Source: Streptomyces sp. SA15 (lineage in GTDB: Bacteria; Actinomycetota; Actinomycetes; Streptomycetales; Streptomycetaceae). From it: a DNA stretch of 64,000 bases. The stretch covers positions 49,342 through 113,341 of the forward strand of contig NZ_NTGE01000128.1 of NCBI RefSeq assembly GCF_002291145.1. Direction: 5' to 3'. Made by a program: the position numbers and the translations under genes. Each line of letters starts with the position of its first letter. The stretch's first letter is position 1. Shown here piece by piece: positions 38,524 to 47,134 of this stretch. The notes below the pieces were generated by a model. It saw only the letters and a program-made list of their open reading frames with translations. It ran no database searches and had not been told where the DNA came from.

Positions 38524-38687
38524 GGGGTGTTTTGAAAGTCCCGCACAGCACCCACGGCGCCCGGCACGCACCCTCGCCGCACCGGCCAAAGACCCAAGTA
38601 GCTCCGCTACGAGGGCCTTCGTCCGGCACGCCGAGGGCACGCACCGAACACCGCGGGCACCGCACAGGACTTTCAAAACACCCCCTA
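38521..38687. mobile_element. MITE-like element with 21-bp terminal inverted repeats
   Basis: 167 bases. The left end TAGGGGGTGTTTTGAAAGTC plus one base (38521-38541) is an exact inverted match to 38667-38687. Both ends start with TA, which fits a TA target duplication as made by IS630/Tc1-type transposases. The interior is GC-rich, has its own small hairpin (GTAGCTCCGCTAC) and codes for nothing. It lies between the ndk coding end and its terminator. Confidence 0.82.
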
Positions 38688-38785
38688 GAGGTCCTTGCAC
38701 TATGAGCGACCGCCGGCCTGCCCTGGTTCCACGGGCGTTTCGGGAATTTTTCTGACGCGGTGTCAAACCGCTCCTCCGTCTGACC

Positions 38786-38815
38786 AGGGACGGCCGAACG
38801 TTGTCGGCCGTCCCT
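38786..38815 (+). terminator. 12-bp hairpin downstream of ndk
   Basis: AGGGACGGCCGA (38786-38797) pairs perfectly with 38804-38815 over a 6-base loop. It probably was the ndk terminator before the MITE-like element entered between it and the stop codon. The remaining 205 bases to mreB hold its promoter region; no gene is seen. Confidence 0.75.
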
Positions 38816-39020
38816 CGGCATATGCGTGCCGATCGGGGGAACGAGTGCCCCCGATGGCACGTCTCCACAAGCGAGGCGGTACATCACATGCTGACAATGG
38901 CGAAGACCCTCGCGCAGTGTTCGTGCAGGCGCGTCTACGATGGAAGCCTTCACGTCACCGCACCCACTTCGCCGACCTGAAATGCCCTCAAAAGCTCCCA
39001 GGAAGGCCAGACGAATCCTG

Positions 39021-40052
39021 ATGGGGAACTCAATGTCGTTCATCGGCCGTGACATGGCTGTCGACCTCGGGACCGCCAACACGCTGGTGTACGTCAGGGG
39101 TCGCGGGATCGTACTCAACGAGCCGTCCGTCGTCGCGATCAACACCAACACCGGTGGCATTCTCGCGGTCGGCGCCGAAGCCAAGAAGATGATCGGGCGC
39201 ACGCCCGGCAACATCGTTGCCGTACGTCCGCTGAAGGACGGCGTGATCGCCGACTTCGAGATCACCGAGCGGATGCTCCGCTACTTCATCCTGAAGATCC
39301 ACAAGCGGCGGTATCTGGCTCGTCCGCGGGTCGTCGTCTGTGTGCCCTCCGGCATCACGGGCGTCGAGCGCCGCGCCGTCATCGAGGCGTCGTCCCAGGC
39401 CGGCGCCCGTCAGGTGCACATCATCGAGGAGCCGATGGCCGCGGCCATCGGCTCCGGCCTGCCGGTCCACGAGGCCACGGGCAACATGGTGGTGGACATC
39501 GGCGGCGGCACCACGGAGGTCGCGGTCATCTCCCTCGGCGGCATCGTCACCGCCCAGTCCATCCGCGTCGCGGGCGACGAACTGGACAACGCGATCATCC
39601 AGCACATCAAGAAGGAGTACTCCCTCCTGCTGGGTGAGCGGACGGCCGAACAGATCAAGATCACGATCGGTTCGGCGTACGACCTCGACGCTGACGAGCA
39701 CACCGAAATCCGCGGCCGGGACCTCGTCTCCGGGCTGCCCAAGACCGTCGTCATCTCGGCCGCCGAAGTCCGCAAGGCGATCGAGGAACCCGTCAACGCC
39801 ATCGTCGACGCCGTCAAGACCACCCTCGACAAGTGTCCGCCCGAGCTGTCCGGCGACATCATGGACCGGGGAATCGTTCTGACCGGCGGCGGAGCGCTGC
39901 TGCGCGGCCTCGACGAGCGGCTGCGCCGCGAGACCGGTATGCCGATCCACATCGCCGAGGACCCGCTGGACAGCGTGGCGCTCGGCTCCGGAAAGTGCGT
40001 CGAGGAGTTCGAGGCGCTCCAGCAGGTACTGGACGCCCAGCCGCGCAGATGA
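39021..40052 (+). CDS. mreB: Rod-shape/cell-wall actin homologue MreB
   Basis: 343 residues. Actin-fold ATP motifs are DMAVDLGTANTLVYVRG (phosphate 1), VVDIGGGTTEVAVISLGG (phosphate 2) and VLTGGGALLRGLDE (adenosine). In Streptomyces MreB acts mainly in spore-wall synthesis. The GGAAGG site lies 14 bases before ATG 39021; ATG 39033 (MSFIGRDMAV) is an alternative start with GGGGAA upstream. It is first in the mreBCD-mrdA-rodA run. Confidence 0.97.
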   Translation: MGNSMSFIGRDMAVDLGTANTLVYVRGRGIVLNEPSVVAINTNTGGILAVGAEAKKMIGRTPGNIVAVRPLKDGVIADFEITERMLRYFILKIHKRRYLARPRVVVCVPSGITGVERRAVIEASSQAGARQVHIIEEPMAAAIGSGLPVHEATGNMVVDIGGGTTEVAVISLGGIVTAQSIRVAGDELDNAIIQHIKKEYSLLLGERTAEQIKITIGSAYDLDADEHTEIRGRDLVSGLPKTVVISAAEVRKAIEEPVNAIVDAVKTTLDKCPPELSGDIMDRGIVLTGGGALLRGLDERLRRETGMPIHIAEDPLDSVALGSGKCVEEFEALQQVLDAQPRR

Positions 40053-40067
40053 CGTAACTCTTCGATT

Positions 40068-40101
40068 CCGCCGTACGAGATGATCCCCTCTCGTACGGCG
40101 G
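40068..40101 (+). promoter_or_regulatory. 13-bp hairpin in the mreB-mreC gap
   Basis: CCGCCGTACGAGA (40068-40080) pairs perfectly with 40089-40101 over 8 bases. It can reduce transcription from mreB into mreC, which would make the level of MreB higher than that of MreCD. Confidence 0.7.
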
Positions 40102-40125
40102 ATCGTTGATATGGAGAAATAAGCT

Positions 40126-40173
40126 CCCGCAACACAAGGTCCTACAAAACCCGCAACACAAGCTCCTACAAAA
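40126..40173 (+). repeat. 24-bp direct repeat, two copies, in the mreC leader
   Basis: CCCGCAACACAAG(G or C)TCCTACAAAA runs twice head to tail (40126-40149, 40150-40173), flanked by partial copies containing AAGCTCC. Unusually A-rich for this genome. Confidence 0.88.
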
Positions 40174-40208
40174 GAAGCTCCTACGAGGAAAGGGCACGGC
40201 CGCCGCAC

Positions 40209-41162
40209 GTGAGGGACACACGAGAGAGCCGGCTGCTCCTGGTGCTGCTGGTCGCCGTCGCGTTCGCGCTGATCACGGTGGACATCCGCGGCGGGGAGGA
40301 CTCACCGGTCGACGGTGCCCGCCAGGCCGCGGCCACCGTCTTCGGCCCGATCGAGGACGGGATGTCGGCCGCGGTCGACCCGGTCGGCAACGCCGTATCC
40401 GCCATCCGTGACTCCGGCGAACGCCACGACCGGCTCGCGGAGCTGGAGAAGGAGAACGCGGCCCTCGAGGCGAAGCTGGGCAGCGACGACCGCAACCGCT
40501 CCCGCCTCGCCCAGCTCGACAAGATGCTGAAGATCTCGGGCAGAGGCCAGTACGGCATCAAGGGCGCCGAGGTCATCGCGATAGGAGCGGCCCAGGGCTT
40601 CTCCTGGACCGTCACCATCGACGTCGGCGCCAACGACGGCATCAAACGCGACATGACCGTCCTCAACGGGGACGGGCTCGTCGGGCGCGTGACGACCGTC
40701 GGCCCCAACATCGCCACCGTCCTGCTCGCCAACGATCCCGACTTCACCGTCGGCACCCGTATGGAGGCAAGCGACGAACTCGGCTTCGCCTCCGGGCAGG
40801 GCGACCGCCCGCTGCGCGTCGAACTCCTCAACGGCAAGGCCGAGATCAACAAGGGCGACCGCCTCGTCACCTTCGGCTCGCAGGCCGACAAGCCCTTCGT
40901 GCCCGGCGTGCCCGTCGGCGTGGTCTCCCGCGTCGACCCCTCCGGCGGCGACCTCACCCGCACCCTCTACGTCACGCCGTACGTCAGCTTCACCAAGCTG
41001 GACGTCGTCGGTGTCGTCGTCGAGGCCCCGAAGCAGGACCCGCGCGACACGGTGCTGCCCGACAAGCCCAGGCCGACCCCCACCCCGACCGTGACGGTGA
41101 CCGTGACCCCGTCCGCCGAGATGCCGGTCGACGGCCAGATCCCGCCAGAGCAAGAGCAGTAG
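40209..41162 (+). CDS. mreC: Rod-shape-determining protein MreC
   Basis: 317 residues. One N-terminal transmembrane helix (LLLVLLVAVAFALITV), a coiled coil (about 75 to 95, LAELEKENAALEAKLG) and the double beta-barrel MreC core (ending GVPVGVVSRVDPSGGDLTRT). The tail is Pro/Thr-rich. MreC links MreB to the wall-synthesis enzymes outside the membrane. GTG 40209 is used. Confidence 0.95.
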   Translation: MRDTRESRLLLVLLVAVAFALITVDIRGGEDSPVDGARQAAATVFGPIEDGMSAAVDPVGNAVSAIRDSGERHDRLAELEKENAALEAKLGSDDRNRSRLAQLDKMLKISGRGQYGIKGAEVIAIGAAQGFSWTVTIDVGANDGIKRDMTVLNGDGLVGRVTTVGPNIATVLLANDPDFTVGTRMEASDELGFASGQGDRPLRVELLNGKAEINKGDRLVTFGSQADKPFVPGVPVGVVSRVDPSGGDLTRTLYVTPYVSFTKLDVVGVVVEAPKQDPRDTVLPDKPRPTPTPTVTVTVTPSAEMPVDGQIPPEQEQ

Positions 41163-41174
41163 GAGCTGTAGCCC

Positions 41175-41855
41175 ATGCGCGTCAACCGGATCCTGCTGTC
41201 CACCTCCCTGGTCGTCGTCGCCCTGGTCCTCCAGGTGAGCGTCCTCGCCCGCCTCCACCTCCCCGGCGCCGTCCCCGACCTGCTGCTGCTCACCGTCCTC
41301 GGCCTCGCCATGGTCTACGGCCATGTAGGCGGCGCCCTCGTCGGCTTCGGCGCCGGTCTGCTGGCCGACCTCGCCCCGCCCGCCGACCACGCGGCCGGCC
41401 GCTACGCCCTCGTGCTCAGCGTCATCGGCTACGCCGCCGGCCTGATCAAACCGGAGAACGGGCGCCTGAAGTCCGCTACCGGCCCCATGCTCGTCGTGGT
41501 CGCCACCGCCATCGGCTCCACCCTGCTGTACGCCGGTGTCGGCGCCCTCGTCGGCGACACCGCCGCCCGCCATGTCGGCCTGCCCAGCCTGCTGTTCACG
41601 GCCGCGCTGTACGACCTGCTGCTCGCCCCGTTCGTCGTCCCCGGGATCATGGCCCTGGCCCGGCGCGCGGAGAACGACCCACTCGCCGAGAGCGCCTCCT
41701 CGGCGAAGAAGCCCGACATCTCCTCGGGCTGGCTCTCCGGCGGCACAGGCCTGCGGATCGGCGGCCAGAGAGGCGGCCTCGGCGGGCTGAAGGTGAAGGC
41801 CGCCCGGGCCCGCACGGCCCGCGCCGGCCGCATCAAGGGGGTCAAGCGGCTGTGA
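41175..41855 (+). CDS. mreD: Rod-shape-determining protein MreD
   Basis: 226 residues with five to six membrane helices up to about residue 160, then a basic cytoplasmic tail rich in Arg and Gly (GGQRGGLGGLKVKAARARTARAGR). It follows mreC after 12 bases. The tail is longer than in most MreD proteins but seems usual for streptomycetes. Confidence 0.94.
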   Translation: MRVNRILLSTSLVVVALVLQVSVLARLHLPGAVPDLLLLTVLGLAMVYGHVGGALVGFGAGLLADLAPPADHAAGRYALVLSVIGYAAGLIKPENGRLKSATGPMLVVVATAIGSTLLYAGVGALVGDTAARHVGLPSLLFTAALYDLLLAPFVVPGIMALARRAENDPLAESASSAKKPDISSGWLSGGTGLRIGGQRGGLGGLKVKAARARTARAGRIKGVKRL

Positions 41856-41907
41856 GAGCGGGGGAATTGGCCGTCGTACGGCATCAAGGCCTCACAGCTT
41901 CGTCGTA

Positions 41908-41956
41908 TATGACACATACACATATGACACATACGCACGACACATACACGCACTGA
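41908..41956 (+). repeat. GACACATACRCA direct repeats before mrdA
   Basis: ATGACACATACACAT, ATGACACATACGCAC and GACACATACACGCAC follow one another between mreD and the ribosome site of mrdA (GAGGGGGAGG). The stretch is AT-richer than its surroundings. Confidence 0.8.
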
Positions 41957-41974
41957 GAGGGGGAGGCAGCCGCA

Positions 41975-44227
41975 GTGACCAACATCCCCGAGACCGGCCG
42001 GACCCCACGGGTCCAGATCCGGCTCATCGTCATCCAGATCCTCGTCCTCTCCCTGCTCGGCACCCTCGGCGGGCGCCTGTGGTACCTCCAGATCCGCGAG
42101 GGCGACGAGTACGCCAAGCAGGCCTCCGGCAACCACGTCCAGCAGGTCGTGCAGCCCGCAGTACGCGGCTCGATCCTGGACGCGCGCGGAGTGCCCCTCG
42201 CCGACAACGAGACCCGCCTCGTCGTCTCCGCCTCCCGCACCGACCTGCTGAAGATGAAGGACGACGGCAAGGCCGTCCTCGCCAAACTGGCCGACGTGCT
42301 GGGCATGACGCCCAAGGAGGTCCAGGAGAAGGTCCGGCTGTGCGACGCCAAGACGCCGCAGCCCTGTTGGAACGGCTCGCCGTACCAGCCCATCCCCATC
42401 ACCGACGAGGCCACCCCCAAGCAGGCCCTGCAGATCCGCGAGCGCGCCGAGGACTTCCCCGGCATCACCGCCGAGCCCCAGGCCGTGCGCCGCTACCCGA
42501 GCCCCGCTGAGGCCAACACCGCCCAGGTCCTCGGCTATCTCTCGCCGGTCACCGACGAGGAGATCACCAAGGCGCAGGACACCGACTCGCCCTACCTGCG
42601 CTCCGACCAGGTCGGCCGCTCCGGCCTTGAACGCCAGTACGACAAGGAGCTGCGCGGCAAGGCCGGCGTCACCCGCTACGAGGTCGACAACCTCGGCCGC
42701 GTCATCGGCCAGGCCGAGGCCGACCCCGCCCAGCCCGGCTCCACCCTCGTCACCAGCATCGACGCGCGCGTGCAGCGCGTCGCCGAGTACGAGCTGAACG
42801 AGGCCATGAAGGAAGCCCGCAAGCAGATGGACCGGAACACCGGCACCAACTACAAGGCCGACTCCGGCGCGGTCGTGGTGATGGAGGCCAAGACCGGCCG
42901 CGTCGTCGCCATGGCGTCCAACCCGGCGTACGACCCGAACGCCTGGGTCGGCGGCATCTCCGCCAAGGACTACGCCAAGCTCACCGGCAAGGACTCCAAC
43001 TACCCGCTGCTGAACCGCGCGATCCAGGGCCAGTCGGCACCCGGCTCCATCTTCAAGGTGGTCCCGACGGCCGCCGCGGTCAACGCGGGCTACTCCTTCG
43101 ACGGCCCCTACGAATGCTCCAGCTCCTACTCGATCGGCGGCCAGGTCTTCAAGAACTTCGAGTCCAAGGGGTACGGCCCGATCAGCCTCGGCCGCGCCCT
43201 GGAGGTCTCCTGCGACACCGTCTTCTACCGGCTCTCCCACGAGGAGTGGAAGCGGGACGGCGGCACCAAGCCGAAGAAGAACGCGAACGACTGGTTCTAC
43301 AAGACCGCCCACCAGTTCGGCCTCGGCGCCGAGACCGGCATCGACCTGCCCAACGAGGTCACCGGCCGCATCCCCGACCGCAAGTGGAAGCTGGACTACT
43401 GGAAGGCCAACAAGGACGCCTGGTGCAAGACAGGCAAGAAGGACGGCAGCTACGCCGAGCGCATCGCCTACGAGAACTGCCTCGAAGGCAACCGGATGCG
43501 CGCCGGTGACTCCGTCAACTACTCCATCGGCCAGGGCGACACCCTCGTCACCCCCATCCAGATGGCCACCATCTACGGGGCCATCTCCAATGGCGGCACC
43601 CTCTACGACCCCTCCGTCGGCAAAGCGGTCATCAGCAACGACGGCAAGAACGTCACCGAGATCAAGCCCAAGGCGCACGGCAAGCTGCCCATAAGCAGGC
43701 AGACGCTGGCCGAGATGGACGACGCCCTCGCCGGGGTGGCCACCCGCGGTACCGCCGCCTGGCGGTTCGCACAGGTCGGCTGGCCGCAGGACAAGATCCC
43801 GATGCACGCCAAGACCGGTACCGCGGAGGTCTACGGCAAGCAGACGACGTCGTGGTTCGCCACGTACACCAAGGACTACACGGTCGTGATGACGATCTCG
43901 CAGGGTGGTACGGGTTCCGGTGCCTCGGGTCCCGCGGTGCGCAACATCTACGACGCGCTGTACGGCGTGTCCGACGACGGCGCGATCGACCCGAAGAACG
44001 CGCTGCTGCCGACCCCGGAGACGGCCCTGCCGAAGGTCCAGACGGACGGCACGATCAAGAGCCCGAAGGTGCCCAAGGACCCGGCGAAGGACCAGCGGGC
44101 CAGCCAGAAGGGCACGGCCGAACAGGACGGACAGCAGCAGGCGGCGACCGTGTCGACGCCCGCGACCGGGAACCGGAACACACGGCGACGGCCGCACAAG
44201 AGGGGTAGCCGGAGGATGCTCACATGA
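41975..44227 (+). CDS. mrdA: Penicillin-binding protein 2, elongation transpeptidase
   Basis: 750 residues. One N-terminal transmembrane helix (IVIQILVLSLLGTLGGRLWYL), a dimerisation region, and a class B transpeptidase domain with S358-I-F-K361 and K613-T-G615. The middle motif, normally SxN, reads S412-C-D414. The C-terminal tail past about 690 is disordered and basic. It makes wall cross-links together with RodA. GTG 41975 has GGGGGAGG upstream, and the stop overlaps rodA (ATGA). Confidence 0.96.
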   Translation: MTNIPETGRTPRVQIRLIVIQILVLSLLGTLGGRLWYLQIREGDEYAKQASGNHVQQVVQPAVRGSILDARGVPLADNETRLVVSASRTDLLKMKDDGKAVLAKLADVLGMTPKEVQEKVRLCDAKTPQPCWNGSPYQPIPITDEATPKQALQIRERAEDFPGITAEPQAVRRYPSPAEANTAQVLGYLSPVTDEEITKAQDTDSPYLRSDQVGRSGLERQYDKELRGKAGVTRYEVDNLGRVIGQAEADPAQPGSTLVTSIDARVQRVAEYELNEAMKEARKQMDRNTGTNYKADSGAVVVMEAKTGRVVAMASNPAYDPNAWVGGISAKDYAKLTGKDSNYPLLNRAIQGQSAPGSIFKVVPTAAAVNAGYSFDGPYECSSSYSIGGQVFKNFESKGYGPISLGRALEVSCDTVFYRLSHEEWKRDGGTKPKKNANDWFYKTAHQFGLGAETGIDLPNEVTGRIPDRKWKLDYWKANKDAWCKTGKKDGSYAERIAYENCLEGNRMRAGDSVNYSIGQGDTLVTPIQMATIYGAISNGGTLYDPSVGKAVISNDGKNVTEIKPKAHGKLPISRQTLAEMDDALAGVATRGTAAWRFAQVGWPQDKIPMHAKTGTAEVYGKQTTSWFATYTKDYTVVMTISQGGTGSGASGPAVRNIYDALYGVSDDGAIDPKNALLPTPETALPKVQTDGTIKSPKVPKDPAKDQRASQKGTAEQDGQQQAATVSTPATGNRNTRRRPHKRGSRRMLT

Positions 44228-45423
44228 CCGGAGTCAACAGCTTCCAGGTCCCCGGATACGGACCCCGACCCGCGGGCTGGTCCCGCCTGTTCGCCCGCGA
44301 CTCGCTCGCCCGCCGGCTGGACTGGCCGATAATGCTGGCCGCGCTGGCGCTCTCCGGGATCGGCTCGCTGCTCGTCTTCTCCGCGACCCGCAACCGCACC
44401 GAGCTCAACCAGGGCGATCCGTACTACTTCCTGGTCCGGCACATCCTGAACACCGGTATCGGGTTCGCCCTGATGATCGGCACGGTCTGGCTCGGCCACC
44501 GCACCCTGCGCACGGCCGTACCGATCCTGTATGGCATCTCGCTCTTCCTGATCCTGCTGGTGCTCACCCCGCTCGGCTCCACCGTCAACGGCGCCCACTC
44601 GTGGATCCAGATCGGTGGCGGCTTCTCGCTCCAGCCCTCGGAGTTCGTGAAGGTCACGATCATCCTGGGCATGGCGATGCTGCTCGCGGCCCGGGTCGAC
44701 GCGGGCGACAGGCCGCACCCCGACCACCGAACGGTCATGCAGGCGCTGGGACTTGCCGTCGTCCCCATGCTGATCGTGATGCTCATGCCCGACCTCGGGT
44801 CGGTCATGGTCATGGTCATCATCGTGCTGGGCGTGCTGCTCGCCTCCGGCGCGTCCAACCGCTGGGTGTTCGGGCTGCTGGGCGCCGGCGCGCTCGGCGC
44901 GATCGCCGGGTGGCAGCTGCACATCCTGGACGACTACCAGATCGCCCGCTTCGCGGCCTTCGCCAACCCCAGCCTCGACCCCGCGGGCGTCGGCTACAAC
45001 ACCAACCAGGCGCGCATCGCGATCGGCTCGGGCGGACTGACCGGGGCCGGGCTGTTCAACGGCTCGCAGACGACCGGCCAGTTCGTCCCGGAACAGCAGA
45101 CGGACTTCGTGTTCACCGTCGCCGGGGAGGAGCTGGGCTTCGTCGGCGCGGGCCTGATCATCCTTCTCCTGGGCGTGGTGCTGTGGCGCGCCTGCCGCAT
45201 CGCCCGCGAGACGACCGAGCTGTACGGCACGATCGTCGCCGCCGGGATCGTGGCGTGGTTCGCCTTCCAGACCTTCGAGAACATCGGCATGACGCTGGGC
45301 ATCATGCCGGTCACGGGGCTTCCGCTGCCGTTCGTGTCGTACGGCGGGTCCTCGATGTTCGCGGTGTGGGTGGCGGTGGGGTTGTTGCAGTCGATCCGGG
45401 TGCAGCGGCCCATGTCGGCGTAG
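44224..45423 (+). CDS. rodA: SEDS glycosyltransferase RodA (Sfr-type)
   Basis: 399 residues, about ten membrane helices. SEDS landmarks are SVNGAHSWI-like (TVNGAHSWIQIGGG), LQPSEFVKV, MPDLGSVMV and the end motif LPLPFVSYGGSS. It polymerises lipid II as partner of PBP2. Its start overlaps the mrdA stop, so the two are translated together. Confidence 0.96.
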   Translation: MTGVNSFQVPGYGPRPAGWSRLFARDSLARRLDWPIMLAALALSGIGSLLVFSATRNRTELNQGDPYYFLVRHILNTGIGFALMIGTVWLGHRTLRTAVPILYGISLFLILLVLTPLGSTVNGAHSWIQIGGGFSLQPSEFVKVTIILGMAMLLAARVDAGDRPHPDHRTVMQALGLAVVPMLIVMLMPDLGSVMVMVIIVLGVLLASGASNRWVFGLLGAGALGAIAGWQLHILDDYQIARFAAFANPSLDPAGVGYNTNQARIAIGSGGLTGAGLFNGSQTTGQFVPEQQTDFVFTVAGEELGFVGAGLIILLLGVVLWRACRIARETTELYGTIVAAGIVAWFAFQTFENIGMTLGIMPVTGLPLPFVSYGGSSMFAVWVAVGLLQSIRVQRPMSA

Positions 45424-45523
45424 TGGTACTTCTGGTTGCCTCCCTTGGTTGCCTCCCGGTTTCCCTGGGATTCATGCGCAGTTGCCCCTGCCATCCCGCC
45501 GCGACTCCCACTAGATTCAGGTC

Positions 45524-47050
45524 ATGGCGGACACGAAGCGTGAGATCGAGCGGAAGTACGAGTCCGACGAGAGCGGACTGCCCGACCTGACCGGCGTCGC
45601 CGGGGTCGCGACCGTGGTCGACAAGGGTGTCGCGCATCTGGACGCCACCTACTACGACACCGCGGACGAACGCCTCGCCGCGTCCTCGATCACCCTGCGC
45701 CGCCGCACCGGCGGATCGGACGCCGGCTGGCATCTGAAGTTCCCCGTGGCCCCGGGCGTACGGGACGAGATCCAGGCACCCCTCTCCGACACGGTGCCGC
45801 GCACCCTGGCCGGCCTGGTCCGCTCCCGCGTCCGGGATGCCGAACTGGCGCCCGTGGTCCGGCTCCGCTCCGACCGCGATGTGCGCGACCTGGTGGACGC
45901 GGAGGGCCGGCTGCTCGCCGAGGTCAGCGTGGACGCCGTACAGGCGGAGCGGCTGAACGGGGAGGGCGGCTCGGCCCAGTGGACCGAGATCGAGGTGGAG
46001 TTGGCCGACGGAGGCGACCCGGCCTTCCTCGACAAGGTGGAGAAACGGTTCCGTAAGGCGGGGGTACGGCCGTCCGCGTCGGCGTCGAAGCTGGCGCGGG
46101 CGCTGGAGGAGACGGCACCGAAGAAGAAGCGGCGGAAGAAGAAGGCGCCGGTCGCGCAGGCGCCGGTTGCGCAGGCTCCCGTGACCGCCGGCGACCACGT
46201 CCTCGCGTACATCCGCGCCCAGCGGGACGCCATCGTCGAGCTCGACCCCGCCGTACGGCGTGACGTCTACGACTCCGTGCACCGCATGCGCGTCGCCACC
46301 CGCCGGATGCGCAGCGCCTTCCGCTCGTACCGGAAGGTCCTCGACCGGGCCGTCACCGATCCGATCGGCGAGGAGCTGAAGTGGCTCGCGGGGGAGCTGG
46401 GCGTGGACCGCGACCAGGAGGTGCTCACCGACCGCCTGACCGCCGCCCTCGACGAACTGCCCCGCACCCTCCTGTCCGGCCCGGTCCGCACTCGGCTGCG
46501 CACCTGGTCGCATGCCCGGCGCGGAGGATCGCGCCGGCGCCTGATCGCCGTACTGGACGGAAAGAGGTATCTGGAGCTGCTGGCGGCGTTGGACGGGCTG
46601 GTCGACGAGCCGCCGCTGCTGGAGGCGGCCGGCGGGAAGCCGACGAAGGTGATCGGCAAGGCCGTACGGGGCGACTTCGCGGCCCTGGCCGTCCTCGTCG
46701 AACAGGCGGTGGAACTGCCGCCCAGCCAGGACCGCGACCTGGCGCTGCACGAGGCACGCAAGAAAGCCAAGCGGACCCGGTACGCGGCGGAGGCCGCGAC
46801 CGGGGCCCTCGGGGAGCCCGCCGCCGATCTCGTCAGGTCGATGAAGTCCCTGCAAGGCCTGCTCGGCGACCACCAGGACAGCGTGATGACCCGCGAGGCC
46901 CTGCGCGACCTCGCAGGTCAGGCGCATGCGGCCGGGGAGAGCGCCTTCACGTACGGGGTGCTGTACGGGCACGAGGAGCGGCGGGCGGAGCTGGTGGAGG
47001 GGGCGCTGCCGGAGGCGTGGGGCTCGATCAAGGGCGGGATGGAGGTCTGA
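45524..47050 (+). CDS. CYTH and CHAD domain protein
   Basis: 508 residues. The CYTH domain (1 to about 200) opens with the E7-x-E9-x-K11 motif of the triphosphate tunnel enzymes. A Lys-rich linker (KKKRRKKKAP, about 200) leads to a CHAD domain (about 220 to 500) with its conserved basic His motifs (HRMRVATRRMRS, HEARKKAKRTRY). CYTH enzymes hydrolyse inorganic or nucleoside triphosphates, and CHAD domains bind polyphosphate, so a polyphosphate-linked role is likely. Confidence 0.93.
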   Translation: MADTKREIERKYESDESGLPDLTGVAGVATVVDKGVAHLDATYYDTADERLAASSITLRRRTGGSDAGWHLKFPVAPGVRDEIQAPLSDTVPRTLAGLVRSRVRDAELAPVVRLRSDRDVRDLVDAEGRLLAEVSVDAVQAERLNGEGGSAQWTEIEVELADGGDPAFLDKVEKRFRKAGVRPSASASKLARALEETAPKKKRRKKKAPVAQAPVAQAPVTAGDHVLAYIRAQRDAIVELDPAVRRDVYDSVHRMRVATRRMRSAFRSYRKVLDRAVTDPIGEELKWLAGELGVDRDQEVLTDRLTAALDELPRTLLSGPVRTRLRTWSHARRGGSRRRLIAVLDGKRYLELLAALDGLVDEPPLLEAAGGKPTKVIGKAVRGDFAALAVLVEQAVELPPSQDRDLALHEARKKAKRTRYAAEAATGALGEPAADLVRSMKSLQGLLGDHQDSVMTREALRDLAGQAHAAGESAFTYGVLYGHEERRAELVEGALPEAWGSIKGGMEV

Positions 47051-47134
47051 GGGGCGGACGGGGGGAGGTCCGCAGCCGCGTTACGCTAGATGGTCACCCC
47101 TGTCCGTTCAGTCCACCTCACGAAGGTTCGCGAG

